64,000 nucleotides of DNA, from positions 5,813,148 through 5,877,147 of the forward strand of contig CM055837.1 of the NCBI GenBank assembly GCA_029582265.1. Reading direction: 5' to 3'. The notes under the pieces are model-generated. The model searched no databases. It was not told where the DNA came from and was given only the letters and a program-made list of their open reading frames with translations. This DNA comes from Zoroaster sp. YZ-2022 (taxonomy: Eukaryota > Echinodermata > Asteroidea > Forcipulatida > Zoroasteridae). Shown here one piece after another: positions 46,066-56,838 of this stretch; positions within the stretch are counted from its first letter, which is position 1, and every line of letters starts with the position of its first letter. Both the position numbers and the translations under genes were made by a program.

Positions 46066-46225
46066 ACCTATGGGTAGTCTGACCATGGAGGTAGATATAT
46101 CTACCTCCATGGTCTGACTACCTCTTCCTCTCAGTCTCTTTTAACATTCATGACGTGATTGTCACTCCCTCGGTCCCAATCACGTCATATTGGAGACGGT
46201 TAGGGGAAGAGGCAGTCGGACTAAC
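46066..46225. mobile_element. Compound foldback: palindrome plus inner hairpin
   Basis: A near-perfect 46-bp palindrome (GACCATGGAGGTAGATAT and complement, centre about 46098) is followed by an inverted pair GACTACCTCTTCC / GGAAGAGGCAGTC that encloses a smaller one, TGACGTGATTG / CAATCACGTCA. Confidence 0.65.
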
Positions 46226-46449
46226 CCACGGGATAAACAACTCTGCATCCAGTATTTTTTAAGTTTTATGCGAAACTCATTTTGATTATTTGTCAATTTC
46301 TAAAGTATGATGTATAATGTTTCTTCCAAAAGTATTACTCCAACCAAAATGACACGTAGTAAAAATGCAGCAATGCTCGTAGTTAGTGGCCTTAGGCCTA
46401 CGTTTCGAACCTAGCAGTCTCAAAAGTAAAGTGTCCTTTATATAGATAG

Positions 46450-46487
46450 ACCATGGAGGAAGAAAACAGAATTCTTCCTCCATGGAT
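46450..46487. repeat. Short palindrome CCATGGAGGAAGAA
   Basis: CCATGGAGGAAGAA...TTCTTCCTCCATGG with a short loop. It shares the GGAGGAAG theme with its neighbours. Confidence 0.7.
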
Positions 46488-46577
46488 AGACTAGCATCAT
46501 TGCATTTATATTATATTAGGTCAGGTATTAAGTTTCGTACTTAATTGCTTCATGGAGGAAGTGTGTTTCCTTCCTCC

Positions 46578-46680
46578 TAGTCCGAATGCTTCTTCCGTTC
46601 ACAGTCTCCTATTTTTATAATATAGATTACATAATTATTCTAAAAATAGGAGACTGTGAACGGAAGAAGCATTCGGACTA
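46578..46680. repeat. Perfect hairpin, 40-bp arms, 23-nt loop
   Basis: TAGTCCGAATGCTTCTTCCG... and its exact complement, flanked by CTTCCTCC on the left and CTTCCTCC on the right. Confidence 0.9.
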
Positions 46681-47940
46681 CCTTCCTCCATATGATTCCA
46701 TATCAAAGATTCAAGATGTTTTCCACTCCAGCCAGGGCGAGAGCAGTGGGTACGAGATGACCTGCGCTCCTACGATCGGATTGGATCATATAATCGGATC
46801 GGATTAGATAAGCATGGTCGTGATCGTGCGGTTGGATCGGTACGGGCGCATTGAATAATCATGGCAGACGATTTGTGCAGCCAATTTAATAGATAAATTT
46901 GATAAAGTAGATAAATTCGCTGAGCACAGGCATTTTATTCAAAGAAAAATTAGGTTACAAGCCTAATTTTACTCAATGTACTGCTTGCTAATCAATATTC
47001 AAATTGCTTAGCAGTCTATGAAACTGGGCCTGTGGGCGCACGTACTCCACTGCGCCATGTGCGCAAAATAACAGGTGCTGACAAAAGTAAACACGTTATT
47101 GATTGGTTGATCGCTTTGCAACGTCATCACCGTTGACAGTTACCATTTCGCCGCCATTTTGCAAAATGGCTGCGTCCTGTTCAAGTAAAACTAAATCATA
47201 ACATTGGTAATTTTCTATGTCTACTATTCCTTGTTTGCACTGAAAATATTTATGTGCATTTAGTAACCTCTAGAGAATCATTAAGCAAAGACTGGATTAA
47301 GAATTTAGGAATTTAAACAAAATAACTGAGTTTGACTTTTTGCCACAGCTGAGCATGCTGAGTGACACCCTGAACTGAACTTCTGATTAGCCGGCTGTAG
47401 TGACTGTTACTGTGTTAGGGGAGGACTCGTATTCCCGTTAGTGTTCGTAATGTCATGGAATTCTGTGGTTACTCCGCTGTCGATGTCTGAACATCATCAA
47501 CCATGCCAACAAACGAACATTCCAGGTACAGAATGAGCTCTCTGACTCTGGTGGGCTACCCGTTTGTAGAATACAAGTTACAACCATGACAACTGCCACT
47601 TTTCTATCTAGGCCTACTACTAATACTACTAGTATTAGTAATCAGGTACTAATAGGCTAGGCCTAACACTAACAGTTAAATCTACTTATAATGTTAAATG
47701 TGACAAATTTTACAGATTTTCCAGGTAGAATGTCGTATCCGACCGCCACTTTTTCTCATTCAATATAACCAATAATGTAATCTTACCTACCCAGTAAGGT
47801 GGAGAACATATGGATGATGATGGACATAAATATATACTTTATTCCAGGATATTTATTTCATGAAAAATCAGGCATTTTTTATGTAGGCCTATGATCATAA
47901 CTTCCTCAGTCATGTCTTTCTGATCTTGTCAACTCCCCCG
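46681..47940. other. Intergenic, possible promoter of a downstream gene
   Basis: More GC-rich around 47030-47170, with GCCGCCATTTTGCAAAATGGC (YY1-like CGCCATTTTG). This could be a transcription start region for the exons near 49.8-51 kb. No start exon could be fixed. Confidence 0.3.
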
Positions 47941-47943
47941 TTA

Positions 47944-48288
47944 GTAGGGTTTTCAGTTTGTACGTGCTTGACTGAAGCCCTCCACACGCACAGCGCACCG
48001 CCCGCAACAAAAAAAATCAAAATTTTAAATAAAAAAATTCTATTACTTTTACCTGTCGAAATCTTACAATACATGTAATAGCTCATTGGAAAGCTTATAG
48101 TCTCAGCTATCCAACACTGTACATAAAATAGCAATCGGAAGTACGTGCGAAAGCCTAGGTTTTTATGAATGAACCACTCTCGTCCCGCCCAGCCTTTCGC
48201 GAAGTGTTCCGAGATCGGGCGCATTCGGCCCGTAAAATTTGCCACGCTCTGCTGAGGGCATCCACTTCGGAGCTGTCTCTGCGCCTGA

Positions 48289-48336
<48 letters not shown>

Positions 48337-48877
48337 TACATTGTGATTGACATGAAAAGGGGTTTCCCTATTGAGTCAAAGGGCTCCTTTACATACCCAT
48401 GCTTGCTCGATCTCCACAGCTACTCTACAACTGAAGTTATGAAGAGATAAAAAAGTAAACACCATTTTTCGAGGTGAAATTTTCAAATTGAAAGGTAAGA
48501 GCGGTGTCTGAATGAATTTTACACCTCTTTTCTATCATATGTGAAAGTTTTGAGCCGTAATTGTGTTTAGTTTTGAGCGGAGAGTGTATTTTTTACACCC
48601 TTTCAAAAGCTCTTATGAGGGAAACGAGCGCGAATGCTGTGCGTGTGTATCACGGTGTGTGTAGGCTGATTCAAGCCATTAGGGATGTATACAGTGTATG
48701 GACAGTCGGGCTTCATCGAATGCTGTATACTTGATTAAATAAAACAGGATTCCTCAAAAACTACTCGTCCGATTTTCTTGATTTAAAAACCATTGTATTT
48801 CTTTCATCAAGACCTTTAATTTGATATAAATATTGAGCATATTGGTTTAGGAATAATTTTTCACCTGAAAACCCTAC
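47944..48877. mobile_element. Possible DNA element with AGTAGGGTTTTCAG ends
   Basis: A 14-bp inverted pair, AGTAGGGTTTTCAG at the left and CTGAAAACCCTACT at the right, encloses about 930 bp containing an (AAT)15 microsatellite (48289-48335). No duplication was verified. Confidence 0.35.
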
Positions 48878-49214
48878 TGTTAGTGACCAACACGGTCATT
48901 GTACATGCGCAGTGGCAACTATAATAGGATCCTTTTGTTCTATTTTCTGAAGGGGAGGATTTTTTAGAAGGGAAATAAAGTCCGAAACCATCATAAAAGT
49001 GGATTTTAAAAATAGTTTTCGCTTTCTGTACCCCCGGCAAAAATCGATAGAATCAATTTTTAACTGGTTAGTGGTTGCAAAGAAATTCCAAAAAAACCTT
49101 AAAAAGTGGCAGTTGGATACAACATTCTTTCCCACTTTTAAGTTAAGGAGAGGAAAAAGTAGTCAAGTGAGGATTGGAAATGATTTTTTGGGAGATTTTG
49201 GGCAATGAATGTAT

Positions 49215-49281
49215 GCACATCCAGTGATAGCTAGGATGATCCTATCGTTATGTCTATAATGATAAGATCATCCTAGCTAAT
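49215..49281. repeat. Imperfect hairpin TAGCTAGGATGATC
   Basis: TAGCTAGGATGATCCTATCG pairs with the complement near 49276 with two mismatches. Confidence 0.7.
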
Positions 49282-49388
49282 CCAGTGAGATGTTGGCCAT
49301 TTTGTCGTCGGCTAAAAACACATACTTAACGTTAGTCATCACATAGTGCATATTAAGTGACGGTTGGGTTTGACATTCTTTCCATGCA

Positions 49389-49709
49389 TTAACCCTCCTA
49401 CGTACAGTGCAGTTGCCATAGAATTGTCAGACCTTTCAAAACCTTTCAAGTTTGCTGTACTGAAGGGTTTTGAAAGGTGAGAAAACTGTCTGACAAAAGG
49501 GACCTATGAAAGGTTTCGAAAGGTGTAACAACTCTCTGAACAAACTGGTGTTGAAATGTTTCAATACCTTTCAAAGGGTATTGAAAGGTGTGGTTGTTCA
49601 GTAGCAACAAATTCTGGAGGGTTTTAAAGGGTTCATAATTATTGATAGCCATTTTGGCCAGTAAGCAGATTTTGAAAGGTTTTGAAAGGTCAAACCATAG
49701 GAGGGCTAA
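49389..49709. mobile_element. TTAACCCTCCTA-class element, TTGAAAGGT family
   Basis: TTAACCCTCCTACGTACAG to CATAGGAGGGCTAA, 321 bp. At least ten variants of TTTTGAAAGGT or its complement fill the interior. Confidence 0.82.
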
Positions 49710-49805
49710 AACACTAAATAATGAAGCACCTTAAACTAAAAATACTATTAATGCATAGTAAGTATGCATGCACTAACTATATATTATAACGTTGAATAAT
49801 TGCAG

Positions 49806-49856
49806 AGTATAGCACCATTGGGAGAGAGCAGGCTTCATCACACAATACTGAAATGA
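49806..49856 (+). CDS. Candidate exon A of an unidentified gene
   Basis: Acceptor AATTGCAG and donor GTAAGT enclose 51 bp. In the frame starting with two carried bases it reads STIGREQASSHNTEM and joins exon B at 50861 in phase. Short, so support is modest. No family recognised. Confidence 0.35.
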   Translation, partial: SIAPLGESRLHHTILK

Positions 49857-50053
49857 GTAAGTATTGTTAAACTTGTTGCTTGCACCATAAAGTAGAGGAT
49901 AAGTTGTTGGCAATTTGAGAAAAAAATAATCAAAAATTAGCTTTATTTCCGTGATTCATATCCCATGGAATTAAAAAACATGATGAAATCACATTAATAA
50001 CATTAAGAAGAGTGATAGTTGAAGAAATTATTTAATAGTTCATGTTCTTACTT

Positions 50054-50371
50054 TTAACCCTCCTACAATCGGTGCACTTTTTGAAACAACTCATTCAGGC
50101 CACTCCAAGCCATTAGCTGTTGCCAGTGGCCTCCTATGATTACCCTTATGTGCACTGTCACAACACTGAGATTGCAGGGTAAAGTGGTCTCCCATTGATA
50201 CATTGCAGGCCATACTAATGTGTTCAAACATTTACAGTGGCCTTGGGTGGCACACAGTTGATTTTGTAAGATTACTTGGAAAGGACAGCAGGCTTGTACA
50301 TGTATGTACTGAAGGTTGCTGATGAACTGAATTTAGTGGATCGGAGTGGCCTCCATGTGTAGGAGGGTTAA
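50054..50371 (+). mobile_element. TTAACCCTCCTA-class element, AGTGGCC family, intact copy
   Basis: TTAACCCTCCTACAATCGG to GTGTAGGAGGGTTAA, 318 bp. Words GGCCACTCC, AGTGGCCTCC and AGTGGCCTTGG repeat inside. It shows the empty site of the Polinton insertion. Confidence 0.88.
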
Positions 50372-50523
50372 ATTTTCAGGGAAGGAACAACATTGGCGTT
50401 TGGAGATGTACATTTATTTTAACCCTCTAGATTTCAAGAAATATATCACAAGACTAATCTGAAAGTTTCATCACCATACACGTAGGTGCTCATATTTTTG
50501 AGAAAACAAAAAACTTGTTTCAT

Positions 50524-50640
50524 TCTCCTGAAGACGATCAGAGCACACTGATCAAAACATACAGTTGTAACCGCCAGTTCTTTTCAGAACTAATTACTAC
50601 TTTAAAAAAGAGAAATTTCACATGGTGTCACCGCAAACTG
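50524..50640 (-). mobile_element. Penelope-like or other retroelement fragment, inverted
   Basis: CTCCTGAAGACGATCAGAG to TTTCACATGGTGTCACCGC, reverse complement of 37075-37200. Confidence 0.45.
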
Positions 50641-50860
50641 TACAGTCTTTACTTAAACTTGTTAATTACTTATGTTGTAACTTCCCTTTAAATAATTAGA
50701 CACAATCATGTTATTTGTGTATTTTATTCCCCATACTACATGATACATCATTCTGTACACGTTCACTTTACTTATAGCTTTTTATATCTGGCAATGTGTG
50801 GTGTGTTTACACATTTCTCATCAAAACTTAAAATATTAAATAATCATTTTCACTCTACAG

Positions 50861-50965
50861 AGGGCAGCAATTTCAATGACTGGGCAACACCAGCTCCCCT
50901 AGGAGCTCCCAAATCAAGATTACACCACAAGAGGTCAGCAAAGGGTCACACTACAACCCTGGCTG
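50861..50965 (+). CDS. Candidate exon B of an unidentified gene
   Basis: Acceptor TTTTCACTCTACAG and donor G|GTATAA enclose 105 bp. The open frame GSNFNDWATPAPLGAPKSRL then HHKRSAKGHTTTLAG is compositionally protein-like and in phase with exon A. Both exons have lengths divisible by three. The gene was not identified. Confidence 0.45.
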
Positions 50966-51765
50966 GTATAACTGAAGGTACAGGTTTTCATTTGTTTTCT
51001 GGATAAAATAGTCTCCATTCTGGGTTTAAACATTCTTTTTAAACTGCAAGGTATACATGTATGTTGTGACTACAAAGTTTTCCCATTTATTTGTTCGTCA
51101 TGAATATTGCCTCATATCAGAATGTATTGCTGGTTAGAACTGTGAGTCCTGCGTTGTGTTTTGTGTGGACACCGTCTCCCTAAGGTTGTCCTAGCTCATT
51201 GTTCTGTAATTCCCTCGTGTTTAATATACGTACTCTACATGAATATTAGTCACCTAATTTTATTTGCCCATTAAATAGGCGTGGCTGGCTGTAGATTGAC
51301 TTTTGTAAAACGTGTCATCTGTGCATTTAGTTAAATCCAGTGATCTAATGTGCAAAACAAAGACACTTGTAAAATACCAATTTTGTCTTGTTCCATGACT
51401 TACAATTAAATTTAGCTTAACAAAATTCAAAATGCCAAAGGCACCTGCCTATGTAGCACACTTGATTTTCATAGACTCATTGGAAAATCAAATTGGCTGC
51501 TGCATGTTAATGGTCTAGTATCCAGCAGTGTTGGTCAGATAGATATAATCCAAGGGTCATCCTGAGACAAGATGGCCGGCCATTGATAGCAACACCAGGC
51601 TTAGCCATGAAGGGGTCTGTTAATTTCAAGGGATCTGTAGATACTTAAAATATTGGATATCCTGTTCCCTAATTAGGATTTGAGGTCAAATGAAATTGAC
51701 GGCCATCCTCTGTCAATTTCTGCAGCCAGACTGCCTGATACTACACATACCTACAAATTAATCCA
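50966..51765. other. Sequence after exon B, nothing recognised
   Basis: No repeat ends or coding signal seen. Confidence 0.35.
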
Positions 51766-52111
51766 TTAACCCTCCTATGCCCAGGCTGAAATTTGGCCCA
51801 GTAAGCACCGCACCCACAGACAGTCACTTGAGTATTTTAGGTTGCATTGCCAATTGTTCACACATGTGTATAAGAGTGCCGGAGATAGTGGCAAAGTCAA
51901 ACACACTTGTGTATGTCTTACAAGTTATATGCAGAGTCACACAGAGCTGTGTTATGTACTGCATAAGTTACAGTCGAGTGGTTTTGGTTTGACCTCCTAC
52001 CAGAGCCACATGTCCTTGCATTTATTTGAGTGCACTGCACAAAGTCAATGGGTTGGGAGTGACATACAAATTTTGAGTGTCTTTGATTGTTAAACCTATA
52101 GAAGGGTTTAA
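51766..52111 (+). mobile_element. TTAACCCTCCTA-class element, CTATGCCCAGG family, copy 1
   Basis: TTAACCCTCCTATGCCCAGG to CTATAGAAGGGTTTAA, 346 bp. Same family as 52972-56333 and uninterrupted, so it shows the empty hAT site. Confidence 0.85.
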
Positions 52112-52266
52112 TGTGCTTCTAAGCATCTGCAACAAGACAAGTTTTGACTTTTTGAATGAACCTATACGCTTGTGTTATTTATGTAATTTGAAAAATTGCA
52201 GTGCCCCCATCGTATGCCAGTATTTTGGGTAACTTTGAAGTATAGAGCAAATCCATTTCTTCGTTA

Positions 52267-52966
52267 GGCCAAAAAAAAAATTTGTTGAGTTGCCCTCCAG
52301 TGAAAATATTTGAAGGGGTCGGTCGGTCTGGATTTTTTTTTCTTTTTTTTTTTCTCTTTTTTTCTTCTTTCTCCTTGACTGTCATTTTAAGATTGAAATG
52401 CATCGGAACTGAAACCACATACCATGTTTTTCATTTGTATACCTATCAGCAAGGAATTATGCTTCAGAATAAAAGTATCCCAAGCATTTTTGTTGTACTT
52501 TTCGCTGTGATTGACACAGCAAATTCATTCATATTGCGTGCAATATGTGAGTGGCCATTCGATTTGAAAACGTGTAGATCGAGTCGCAATCATTGACACA
52601 CGTACAGTGCGGGGAGCCAGTGCACAACGTGTGAGGGCCATTTGATTTGAAAACGTGTAGATTTGAGTCGCAATCGTTGGCACACAGTGTGTGCGAAGGC
52701 AGTGCACCATGTGAGGGCCGGGGCCATTCGATTTGAAAACATGTAGATTGAGTCTTGGGTACCGGTAAATTTACCAGTAAAAAAAGTGGAAAATTTCACA
52801 AATCAAACGTATTATGTTTTATACAAAGAAAATTGGTAAGTTTCATTAATAAATAGGCCTATGAATGACGGGGAAAAAAAAAAAAAAAAAAAAAAACCCG
52901 ACCCGAGATTTCAGCACTTTTGGGTCGGTCGGTGGAGGGCAACTCAACATCTTTTTTTTTTTGGCC
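52267..52966. mobile_element. Harbinger-like non-autonomous element, 700 bp
   Basis: Inverted ends GGCCAAAAAAAAA...GTTGAGTTGCCCTCCA extending about 50 bp, flanked by TTA on both sides (52264-52266, 52967-52969). Inside, 52547-52755 holds 2.5 copies of a repeat of about 90 bp with GATTTGAAAACGTGTAGAT. No transposase. A lone similar end lies at 58823. Confidence 0.75.
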
Positions 52967-53994
52967 TTAGATTAACCCTCCTATGCCCAGGCTGAAATTT
53001 GGCCCAGTAAGCACAGCACCCCACAGACAGTCACTTGAGTATTTTTGGTTGCATTGCCAATTGTTCACACATGTGTATTTTTCTCTAAGAGTGCTGGAGA
53101 CACTTGTGTATGTCCTACATAAGTTATATGCAGAGTCACACAGAGCTGTGTATATACTGCATAAGTTAGCAGCAGACTCATACAGTCGAGTGGTTTTGGT
53201 TTGACCTCCTACCCAGGCCTCGACAAATCGCCTGTCCGATTGCCCGGGACACGGTGAAATTTTGTCGGGCAACCTGGACGTCTGAATGGTCTGCCCGATC
53301 GGGCAAGTGCTCTTATTGAAACACTAATGAGTTATATTACTTATTAAATAAACATGTTTTCGTTTAATTCCACTGGTGATATCCTACAAAGTGTTCAAAG
53401 CATTTAATAAAATCTAAGCTTATAAAAATCCACTCAAATTGTCGTGCATGTCGTGGTTGCGCCATCTTTAAAACCAGTTCGCGTCGGAGGCCGTGTATAC
53501 ACGCAATTTTTTTTTTGCACCGCAGATCGGAGAGCTTTGTATGCATGCTCGGTTGACGTGATAACGAGCCACGTGCGTAAAGTGCCATGCTCGGAAGACG
53601 TGACCACACGCTGTGGAAGCTTCCATTGTCCTTTCGGGTGACGTGAAACATGCCATTTTGGCAGTGCTCGTGCTTCGGTGGACGTGTTATTGCGCAACAA
53701 TTTACAATTGTTCGGTACGATAGCGGGGGCCGTGTAAACACGCTCGCATTAGTGGTTGGGGGGTTGGGCACTCGTAAACCTGTTCCACACCTTTTTCTTT
53801 GTTCTCCATTGAAATCTGTAAAGCTGGCGAATCAAGATTTCTGTAGACCCAATTTCCGTGCACCATTGTCCCATTGTTACTCAGTACAATGCCGCTCAGA
53901 TAATGGAGGACGGAATCCTTCCTCCATGCTCGGATGACGCATAAATACGATGAAGAATTCTTTAGAGGGCTCGGTGGACTTCTAAAGACGCAAC

Positions 53995-55235
53995 ACTAAA
54001 TATTTATTTATTTAAGCTTTCTTTATTCAGGGTAGCACCATTCAGTGAGTAACACTGCTTTCCAAGGTGGCCCTGATACATGTATACATTTACAATGTCA
54101 TTGCTGCCAACTCTTCCGGATTCTGCGGAAGACTTCGCGTATTTGACGGTAATTTACTTACTTAAAATATATGCAAGGAGGCCTCTCCTTTTGGTGCCAA
54201 AAGGAGAGGCCTCCTTGCATATATTTTAAGTAAGTAAATTACCGTCAAATACGCGAAGTCTTCCGCAGAATCCGGAAGAGTTGGCAGCTCTGCAATGATT
54301 TCTAAAAAGAATGTACTGGTAGATCAAACACACAGGACTATTGCAGAATACAAGGTTAGATATATGTGTGGATATGGATAATATATACATGTACACTAGA
54401 TATAATACAATTGAATAATTGGATATTAAATAATATTACTAATAGTACAATTTTAGTGAATGAGGGTATTATTTTTAAACTGGTTGATTGACATAGTGTG
54501 ATAATTAATGCGAATATTCTGTGGTAATTTGTTCCATAGTTGACAAGATCTAGTTATAAATATGCGTTGACCAGAATTAGAGTTACAATGTGGAATAGCT
54601 AGTGCGTTTGAAATCTGACCTCTCGTAGAATAATTATGTACAGAGTGGGTGAACTTAAATTTAGCAGACAAATAATAGGGAGACGTACCATTTAAACATT
54701 TGAAAAGCATAATAAGCATTTGGTTATTCCACCTATCATCTAATTTGAGCCAATTAAGGGAAGTCATCATGTCATTAACAGGAGTTCTAATGTCTACAGA
54801 TAAGATTATTCTAGCTAATTTGTTCTGCCGTTTTTGAAGTCTAGATTTTAGTTCGTTGTTGCAATTTGACCATACAGGGCTACAACAGTCAAAATTAGGT
54901 ATGATCATTGCTTCAGCAAGCATTTTTAAGGTACAATTTGGTAAATAATACTTTAAACGGTTTAAGACACCACAGCGTTTTGAAACTTTTGATGATACAT
55001 GATTAATATGACTAAGCCATGTCATTTGGCTATCAAAAATAACACCAAGGTATTTAAAATTATCAACCCTATCTATTAAATCATTGTTGTAAGTTATGGA
55101 AATATTACTAAACTTATCCAAACATTTGTTTGTACCAAAAAGCATTAACTTCGTTTTGTTGATATTCAGTGTCAACTTATTATCTAAGAACCATTTCCCA
55201 AGGGAAACACGCCAATTTATATGCTTGTAAGCTAA
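53995..55235 (-). mobile_element. 5'-truncated non-LTR retrotransposon with RT C-terminal domain
   Basis: The - strand frame ending at 54453 contains KWFLDNKLTLNINKTKLMLF, FKYLGVIFDSQMTWLSHI, FDCCSPVWSN and SCQLWNKLPQNIR, the thumb and C-terminal region of a jockey/CR1-like RT. The catalytic core (YADD) is missing. The 3' end has an AAATAAATA-type tail at 53995-54012. The 5' boundary near 55235 was set by comparison with the empty element at 22219-22850. The copy is interrupted by the palindrome at 54105. Confidence 0.7.
54105..54286. mobile_element. Perfect 182-bp palindrome (foldback element)
   Basis: Two 90-bp arms are exact complements around a central TG. Outer sequence: TGCCAACTCTTCCGGATTC; centre CCTTTTGGTGCCAAAAGG. 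The flanks CATTGC / GCAATG continue the symmetry after a short asymmetric spacer. Confidence 0.95.
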
Positions 55236-56838
55236 ATGTGGGTGTCCCGTCTTAGTATCATTGACATAACCCCAAAAAAATTCACGCAAACAAAAACGTG
55301 TTTGTGTGGGAAAAAGAAACCCGCACAGGGGCCCAGAAAAACTTGTTTATTCCCGACGCGAACTGGTTAGCTGACACTGATTTTCTTATTACATGCATTT
55401 GTCTGCACAATCGAGGGGAGCCAAGGAAACAATCTTGTACTCATGGTTCGCTTGGCCCCACCGTAATGGTAAGGCGGTGGACCGAGTGAAGTACTTGGTA
55501 ACGTTGCAGTCGGCTGCTGCACTCAGCATAGCAACACAGTTTTATGTGAACCCATTGTGGAAAAATACATCGCCGGTACTCGAGTACGGCTATGAGCCAG
55601 GCACACTTCGTGTCTGACGTCACTGTGTTTGATCTGGTATTGCGCGGCATCCAGTTGAGATCGAACCCATTTGCCAAGCCAAAAATATAGTTTCCTTTGT
55701 GTTTCCTCTCTTGGAAACAGCTGGGGATCCACTCCATTTTGATTGTGTTTCATTTTGGCGCGACAATTAGCGCGTCAGCTAATTGAATTGTAGCTGTGAC
55801 AACTCGTGTAAATATTACAAAATGATGTAATTTTTTGACGAATTGAGAATTCGTAAATGGGCCTCATACACGAAGTGCCTGGCTTATAGCCGCTACTCGG
55901 CATCACGTGTTCAACGCACAGTGTAAGCATAAAGATGTCCTTGTCATCAGCGCGCCGGTTCCGTGCGTGCGACGTGCATGACGGAATTTACATGTAGGAA
56001 AGTTCAAATTTGACTTACTTATTTATTCTACGATAGTAAGCCTATGTTAATTAAAAAATAAAAATACATAAGTCCAGGTTTGGCAATGTTGACACTTAAT
56101 TTGCTGATATAAATGTCTCAATTGGGTCTCTTTTTGCCGGGCAAGTTCGGGCAAGCAATCTGCGACCAAAGCTTGCCCGATCGGGCAATTAAGAAGAAAA
56201 AAATTGTCGAGGCCTGCTCCTGCCATAGCCACATGTCCTTGCATTTATTTGAGTGCACTGCACAAAGTCAATGGGTTGGGAGTTACATACAAATTTTGAG
56301 TGTCTTTGATTGTTAAACCTATAGGAGGGTTAAAGAAATAATTTTAGAAACAATTAATTTTCGTACATAGTGCATTATTAACAGACTGAAACTCTTTTGT
56401 TCAAAATCCCATGTTTGTAAATAAACTCCTTAGTCAAGAGGCAAGCACTTTATTAAACTGTCATTTCTAGCTCAAGTTCACATCATTGGTTTTGTTTTTA
56501 AACATGAGTCCGGACACTCTGGAGGAAATAAGTTTAAACTATGCAACCACAATCATTACATTTACAAGACATCTGAGGGAACTGGTTTAATAGGGTCCTT
56601 CAATCATTATGAGTGGAACAAATACATCCCAGCCTATATTTGTTTTGATTAATCATTTTGTAATGGTAGTATTGACCATGTTAAAATAATATTTACTATT
56701 ATATTGTTAGGTCACTGGTTTACCCCTTCATGGTTTCCTGAAATAGATACTTGTTTTTAAAAGAACTGTTCAGTAATACAAGTGTTATTCTAATTACAAT
56801 ACCTTTTTTTAACAAGAACCATTACAAAGTAAACTTAA

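Larger units (their letters stand above)
53473..55366. mobile_element. AACCAGTTCG element, long copy, nested in the hAT-like element
   Basis: AACCAGTTCGCGTCGG and its exact complement at the right. Both flanks of the interior match 22219-22850 (GGCCGTGTATACACGCAAT; AAACCCGCAC). Confidence 0.75.
53214..56216. mobile_element. hAT-like non-autonomous element, about 3.0 kb
   Basis: Ends CAGGCCTCGACAA and complement, 8-bp duplication CTCCTACC/CTCCTGCC (one mismatch). TGCCCGATCGGGCA palindromes lie near both ends. A foldback, 55579-55900 (GTACGGCTATGAGCCAGGC with its diverged complement), is also inside. No hAT transposase recognised. Confidence 0.75.
52972..56333 (+). mobile_element. TTAACCCTCCTA-class element, CTATGCCCAGG family, copy 2, split by a hAT-like element
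   Basis: TTAACCCTCCTATGCCCAGG at the left and ATAGGAGGGTTAA at the right. The two pieces together match 51766-52111. They are separated by 3 kb at CTCCTACC/CTCCTGCC. Confidence 0.85.

Noticed and set aside
47503..47525. Possible first exon MPTNEHS with a GTACAG donor
   Set aside because: Its phase does not match the acceptor phase at 49806 and nothing else supports it.
48165..48353. Open frames across the (AAT)n microsatellite
   Set aside because: Poly-Asn and poly-Ile are products of the triplet repeat.
53364..53771. Several overlapping frames in the AACCAGTTCG element
   Set aside because: GC-richer sequence gives many chance frames on both strands; none resembles a protein family.
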